Source: Azolla caroliniana (Eukaryota > Polypodiophyta). Taken from it: a stretch of DNA of 64,000 nucleotides. The stretch's first letter is position 1; each line of letters opens with the position of its first letter. Location: the NCBI GenBank assembly GCA_043228905.1, contig JBHGNT010000004.1, positions 23,932,001-23,996,000 on the forward strand. Reading direction: 5' to 3'. Position numbers and translations under genes: made by a program. Positions 59,751-64,000 of the stretch are shown here, in pieces. The notes below the pieces were generated by a model, which saw only the letters and a program-made list of their open reading frames with translations, did not search any database and was not told the origin of the DNA.

Positions 59751-61742
59751 TTTTTTTTTTTCCCAAAAAGATTTCCTTCATTAGTATTAAGAAAAAAACG
59801 CCATAAGGCTATAAACTGTACAATTTAGAGAGTATTATATACAAAAAGGATAATCAGGGGAAGGGCCAAGGATGATGATACTTCCAGATTGGTCCTTGAG
59901 AGGAGATCGTGAATAGAGGCAACTTCCTCCATAATTGTAGTAATTTTTTCCTTTTCTTAAGAACAACCTCCGAAGGGCCCAACATATTGTCATACTGCCC
60001 ACGCACTACTGCTAGTAAGTTGTCCCATAATTCTAGCAATATATCTGAGAGAAGGGGTACAATGGAATCATATCGTCTTTTACATCGATACTTCCATAAG
60101 GTCCATAATGTAACCGTGGCTATTGTTTTCCATACTTGGGTTGCACGCATTTGCTTTCGAGGCTACTGAAAAGGCGAGACAGATATTAGATGCCTGTTGA
60201 TGACAGTCTTAGCCTCTAGAGCATCATCCGCCTCATACAATAATAGACTGGAATGGAGAACCCCCCATACTGCTGATCCCTAGGAGAATAGGCAACCTAC
60301 ATTAATTGTCAGGAATAAATAAAGAACTTTATTCCATACTTGTTGAGCTAGTGAATAGGACCAGAGAGCATGCTTGGTAGTTTCCTGGAAGTCACCACAA
60401 TAACTACACTGTCTAAGAACGGGTGCCACATTTCCTTTCAAAGCTTGACCTACCGGCAGTGTTGCATGTAACAAAAGCCATCTGAAGAGAGTGTATTGTG
60501 TTGGTCCCCTAAAAGACCAAATCCATTTCCAATAAGCCTTCAAATGACTGCTTGATACACCCCACTTATTCCAGTGCTTTTGAGCTATAGGAGTTGGAAT
60601 ATTCTTAGACATGAGTAAGGTTCTACCAAATTTCACAGTATACTGAAAGAACGGAACTTTTTGCATTGGATCCATCATGGGACTAGTCCAAGACCATCCC
60701 CCTGGGTCCCACATTAGCCTACTAATTGGTTGGCATGCATATAGCCAAAGCATATCCAACAAATGGGTTGTTGACGGTTGTGGATCCAGGAGCCATTTCT
60801 TACCAGTTTTGGCAATCACCCTAATTGGAACAACACGTAGGTTTTGTAGCAAATTATCAGAGGGTGTGGTGTATAAGGCTGCAATTTATTATCCAATTAA
60901 ATATGGAAATAAAAAATACACCTGTTTATAGAAATTCCCTTAACAAAGAGCATTATGCCATTCATTAGGCAACCAAACCACATATGCTCCTGCATTGGCT
61001 GAAGTCGCGATGAGGCCTGAGAGAAGGCTATTGAAATATCCATTGTCATTGTCTTTGCCCCATATGTCGAATGTAACTACTTAAGGCGATCCACTTCTGG
61101 CATCTCTGAAAATGAATCTAGGATCCTACTGATGTTGCTGGCCGATTATCAAGTTTTCCCCATGCAAGACGAGGACTAAGGCCCAATACATTTCCAATAG
61201 AATCCCGAACGAGAGAATTAGCCAAAAGCGGTTGATTCATCCAACCATCCCATGTGTTAGGCATCTCCTTGCGTAGAAAAATCTTGATTGCATCCCATGC
61301 TCTGACAATCCCCAGTAGAAATCTATTGGATGTTAGATTCCGTCTCGGTGTTTGAATATCCGTCAAGAACATCCATTTTAAAGAAGGCAACCAGTTTCCT
61401 CCCGTCTTGGGATATAATTGCATCAACTGATTAAGCAAAATACCCTTCCATGCCTCTGCCCTTGGCAATAGTCCTCTGACTACAAACTTTATCAAGAGAG
61501 CTCGAGATTGTATCAAGGGATCTATTAGAGCCAACCCTCTCTAACTTTTTGGCCTAATCAAAACATCCCATGCCACCTTGGCCATTGCACGAGATCCATT
61601 TTTTCCACCCCAAAGGAAGTTACGTATGAGGCTTTGAACTTTCATGATTGCCGACCGAGAGAACAACCAAGCTGATGTGATAAGCCACATTGAAGCCAAC
61701 AACACCGAATTTGCAATGACAACCCGACCTGCAAGGGATAAC
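59751..61742 (-). mobile_element. LINE 3' fragment, truncated by the gypsy 5' LTR
   Basis: Minus-strand frames 61534-61118 and 60852-60280 give the post-RT region and a zf-RVT motif (CSYCGDFQETTKHALWSC-like, with FRWLLLHATLPVG before it). The 60150-59854 frame gives the tail. The 3' terminus is T-rich (59749-59761 on this strand) followed by TTTCCTTCATTAGTATTAAG, which marks the poly(A) end. The upstream side continues to 61742 (MWLITSAWLFSRSAIMKVQ), where the LTR cuts it. Stops make it inactive. Confidence 0.82.
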
Positions 61743-62215
61743 TGCTATCATGATAACAATCACATCATGCATCGAAAGGATCATGACACTCACATTATGA
61801 CTCAAAAGGATTTGAACCCACGACCTTGTTGTACACATGTCAAATCTTTAACCATTGTATTAATTTTCTTATATGTATAATCTTTAGAATATGAAATCTA
61901 ATATCATAGGAATATTCTATATTACTCTACATTCTAGAATGACCTAGAATATTCTAGAGTGTTCTATACCACTAGAACCTTCTAGAATACTCTAGAGATC
62001 TTCTCGATTACTCTACATTCTAGGATAACCTAGAATATTCTAGAGTGTTCTCTATTACTTATAAATAGGGATCTACCACCCATCCCAAACCTAAATTGGT
62101 TCAACGCCATTTTGTGGCCTACTCTTTGTAATCCATTTTACGCTTCAATATAATAATTCTCTTTCAATTATCTCTCTATCTCTTTCTCTCTCTCTTTCTC
62201 TCTCTCAGTCTTGAT
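61743..62215 (+). repeat. 5' LTR of the right-edge gypsy element
   Basis: Contains the tRNA-like antisense block (B-box match GGTTCAAATCC on minus, 61818-61808; A-box-like TGGTTAAAGAT, 61854-61844). Repeated TCTAGAATA words, a TATAAATAG box at about 62053 and a CT-rich end follow. The exact 3' boundary and the primer-binding site were not identified; the usual initiator-Met site is absent. Confidence 0.75.
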
Positions 62216-62304
62216 AGTTTGAACCAATTTTTTTCCTTTCATCTCTTCGTCTTCCACAAACCCTAACAAGTTCTCTTCTTCCTTCTCCTCTCCCCTCATA
62301 AGCT

Positions 62305-63423
62305 ATGGAGTCTGTGAGCAAACAAGAATACATGCGTGTTCTTTCTGAGCTCGACATGCTCACGAATAAATTTGTGGCATTAGAGCATGAGAATCAAAGG
62401 CTACTTGGAGATCTACAACTGTACGTGAGCGCCGAAAAAGCTCAACAATATGAAGAGTTATCACAGCGGGTTCATCAACTTGAGGCGACTATATTGTCAT
62501 TACGAGAGCAAGCGTCGGGGGCTCAGAACTCCCCTAGAGAGCCAAAGATCAGCCTCCTTGCCAAGTTTGATGGTACGAGGTCTTTATTTCGAGGCTTTTT
62601 GAATCAAGTTTGTCTAGTTATTCAGCTACATCCCAATCGGTATCCAACGGATGCTGCTCGTGTGGGATTAGTGGGAACTTTGCTATGCGGTACGGCGTTA
62701 GCATGGTTCACACCACTTCTCGAGAAGAAATCACCATTGCTGGAGGATTTCGAGGCATTTGTTAAAGAGTTTCAAGCTAGTTTCGGAGACACCGACAGCA
62801 CTAGGACAACGATAAACAAGATTCGAAGGCTCCGACAAGGAGATCGTCTCGCGTCGTCTTATGCAGCCGAGTTTCGTCTCTTGGCATGCGATATCCCTTG
62901 GGATGAGGCAGCTTTAATGGATCAATTCCGTCAAGGTTTGAGAAATGATGTCAAAGATCTTCTTCTTACTTTCCCTAAAGATCCGAAGTCACTTACAGAA
63001 GCCATTAGTCGAGCTGTGCGATGTGATAATCGCCTATTTGAGCGACGTTCTGAGCGCCAAAAAATGTTACGCCGCCAACCTGAGCAGACTTACGCTTCCG
63101 TAGTCGCAACGCCTTCTAGACCCATTACAAGGGATGTCCCAACTCCGATGGAAATAGAGTCAACACAACGTCGTGGGCCGTTATCAGATGCTGAGAAGCA
63201 ACGACGTCGAGCGCATCGCCTCTGCCTGTATTGTGGCGGTCCAGGACATATAGTTGTAAATTGTCCACATAAACCTAGGCGTCAAGTATACCAAGTAAGT
63301 GCCCATGAAAACCCTACATTGAGTTCTATTGTTACTTCTAATAACATAAATAAGTCTTATAGTCCATGTCATGAGAATAGATTCGATGTCTTGAGTCAAT
63401 TAGAGGATGTGTTAAACGAGTAA
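62305..63423 (+). CDS. Gypsy gag polyprotein with coiled coil and CCHC knuckle
   Basis: 372 residues. An N-terminal coiled coil (about 5-70, heptads through ALEHENQRLLGDL and RVHQLEATILSLREQ) precedes a Retrotrans_gag capsid domain (about 80-250, with FRGFLNQ, ALAWFTPLLE and FRQGLRNDVKDLLL). A basic region and the zinc knuckle CLYCGGPGHIVVNC at 307-320 follow. Layout and the FRGFLNQ capsid motif resemble Sushi/PEG10-type gags. The protein would form the particle that packages element RNA. It ends in a TAA just after a slippery heptamer, so gag alone is the default product. Confidence 0.92.
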   Translation: MESVSKQEYMRVLSELDMLTNKFVALEHENQRLLGDLQLYVSAEKAQQYEELSQRVHQLEATILSLREQASGAQNSPREPKISLLAKFDGTRSLFRGFLNQVCLVIQLHPNRYPTDAARVGLVGTLLCGTALAWFTPLLEKKSPLLEDFEAFVKEFQASFGDTDSTRTTINKIRRLRQGDRLASSYAAEFRLLACDIPWDEAALMDQFRQGLRNDVKDLLLTFPKDPKSLTEAISRAVRCDNRLFERRSERQKMLRRQPEQTYASVVATPSRPITRDVPTPMEIESTQRRGPLSDAEKQRRRAHRLCLYCGGPGHIVVNCPHKPRRQVYQVSAHENPTLSSIVTSNNINKSYSPCHENRFDVLSQLEDVLNE

Positions 63424-63455
63424 GTCCGGCCAAAATAGGAGCCATTTGGCTGGAC
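63411..63455 (+). promoter_or_regulatory. Predicted -1 ribosomal frameshift signal (slippery heptamer + stem-loop)
   Basis: Heptamer GTTAAAC at 63411-63417 is in phase with gag (G TTA AAC). A 6-nt spacer GAGTAA (63418-63423) contains the gag stop. Then GTCCGGCCAAA (63424-63434) pairs over all 11 positions (one G-U) with TTTGGCTGGAC (63445-63455), leaving a 10-nt loop. Pol is open in the -1 frame across the site. The loop word TAGGA could pair with TCCTA at 63479-63483, allowing an H-type pseudoknot. Confidence 0.8.
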
Positions 63456-64000
63456 CATCCTAGCTATGTAGAGTTAGTTCCTAGTCGTGGTTCCATTTCA
63501 TCAAATCAAGTGAGTCGAGTTTTTTCAGCACAAGTCGAGCTTACCACATCTACATGTCATCGAGTCCTAGCCTCTGCCCTTCTAGATTCTGGAGCCAACT
63601 CTTGTTTCATGGATCGTGAATTTGCCTTGTCACAAAACATCCTCTTATATAAGCTTCCTAGCCCAGTAGCCGTAGGAGTCATTGATGGACGTCCCATAGT
63701 ATCAAGAGATATAGTCGAGGAGTCCGAGCCAATTAGGATAGTTCTTGGCAATTTGGCAAGCATAATCTCTTTCAATATTATTCGTAGTCCGGACCACCCA
63801 ATAGTTCTAGGTCTCCCCTGGTTTGAACTCCATAACCTGAAGATTGATTGGATGAAAAGAACAATTGAGGAGACCCGGGAAAAAAGCACAAATCCCGCAT
63901 CCCTCTCTCCTACATGTGCTAATAGATCCCCAGAGTTATCGCCCATCTCTTTACGACAGTTGCAGGAGGAAGGGGGGAACGAGGCCATGTTCGTCTTCGC
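63411..64000 (+). CDS. Gypsy pol (protease start), -1 frame relative to gag, partial
   Basis: The frame is open from 63375 to the window end without a stop, overlapping the end of gag by about 50 nt. It has no early ATG, so it is most likely read by frameshifting from gag. A retroviral-type aspartic protease is visible: ALLDSGANSCFMD with catalytic Asp at 63585-63587, the ILG-like flap/hydrophobic motif IVLGLPWF near 63800, and the usual spacing of about 75 residues between them. Reverse transcriptase should follow beyond the window. Confidence 0.88.

Larger units (their letters stand above)
61743..64000 (+). mobile_element. Ty3/gypsy element, 5' half (LTR, gag, start of pol), runs off window
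   Basis: An LTR beginning TGCTATCATGATAAC is followed by an intact gag, and then by pol in the -1 frame from 63411 to the window end. The family is the one that left a chromodomain-integrase fragment at 6.75-8.2 kb and a solo LTR at 57.8-58.1 kb, judged by shared LTR blocks. No stop is seen in gag or in the visible pol, so this copy may be young. The rest of pol and the 3' LTR lie beyond the window. Confidence 0.88.

Noticed and set aside
1-64000. CRISPR arrays, bacterial operons, rRNA or canonical tRNA genes
   Set aside because: None seen. The direct repeats here are minisatellites or LTRs, and the gene structure is eukaryotic with spliceosomal introns.

Overview
This is a piece of a plant nuclear genome, most likely a flowering plant. 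Four host genes with GT-AG introns are recognisable as plant families: a methyl-CpG-binding-domain protein, ERG28, a vacuolar NHX antiporter and a VIT1-type iron transporter. They sit among AT-rich intergenic DNA full of plant-type LTR retrotransposons, L1-like LINEs and very long CT/GA microsatellites. I cannot name the species from sequence alone.

Layout. 1-1659 (-): 5' part of an MBD-domain gene running off the left edge. 4.4-4.8 kb: a 48-bp minisatellite. 5.0-11.7 kb (-): a long decayed LINE (ORF1, endonuclease, reverse transcriptase, zf-RVT) interrupted at 6.75-8.2 kb by the 3' end of a chromodomain Ty3/gypsy element. 12.07-13.77 kb (+): ERG28 in three exons. 13.8-24.8 kb: gene-free, with remnants of gypsy and copia elements, two copies of a short dispersed repeat and a CCAT/CCGT satellite. 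24.84-31.59 kb (+): a complete 14-exon NHX gene (548 codons before the stop) with one GC-AG intron. 32.4-32.9 kb: a TTGAC-rich minisatellite. 33.9-45.1 kb: a Ty1/copia element with a perfect 5-bp target duplication. A second, intact copia element (39.2-44.7 kb, opposite strand) is nested in its 3' LTR. 45.2-46.3 and 56.4-57.2 kb: two copies of an unrecognised repeat. 51.97-53.85 kb (-): a complete three-exon VIT1-like gene. 57.2-58.5 kb (-): a LINE fragment split by a solo gypsy LTR. 59.75-61.74 kb (-): another LINE 3' fragment. 61.74 kb to the right edge (+): the 5' half of a gypsy element (LTR, gag, start of pol).

The host genes are not functionally linked to each other: chromatin, sterol synthesis, vacuolar Na+/H+ exchange and vacuolar iron storage. 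The mobile elements form the more interesting structure. The most notable signal is at the gag/pol junction of the right-edge gypsy element. An in-phase G TTA AAC heptamer is followed after exactly 6 nt by a perfectly paired 11-bp stem, and pol is open in the -1 frame, which is the textbook layout of a -1 programmed ribosomal frameshift signal. LTRs of the same gypsy family also carry an antisense tRNA-like A-box/B-box module near their start. All three of these LTRs in the window sit inside LINE sequence.

Exon boundaries were placed by eye, from reading frame, splice dinucleotides and remembered family sequence. No alignment, search or folding programme was run.
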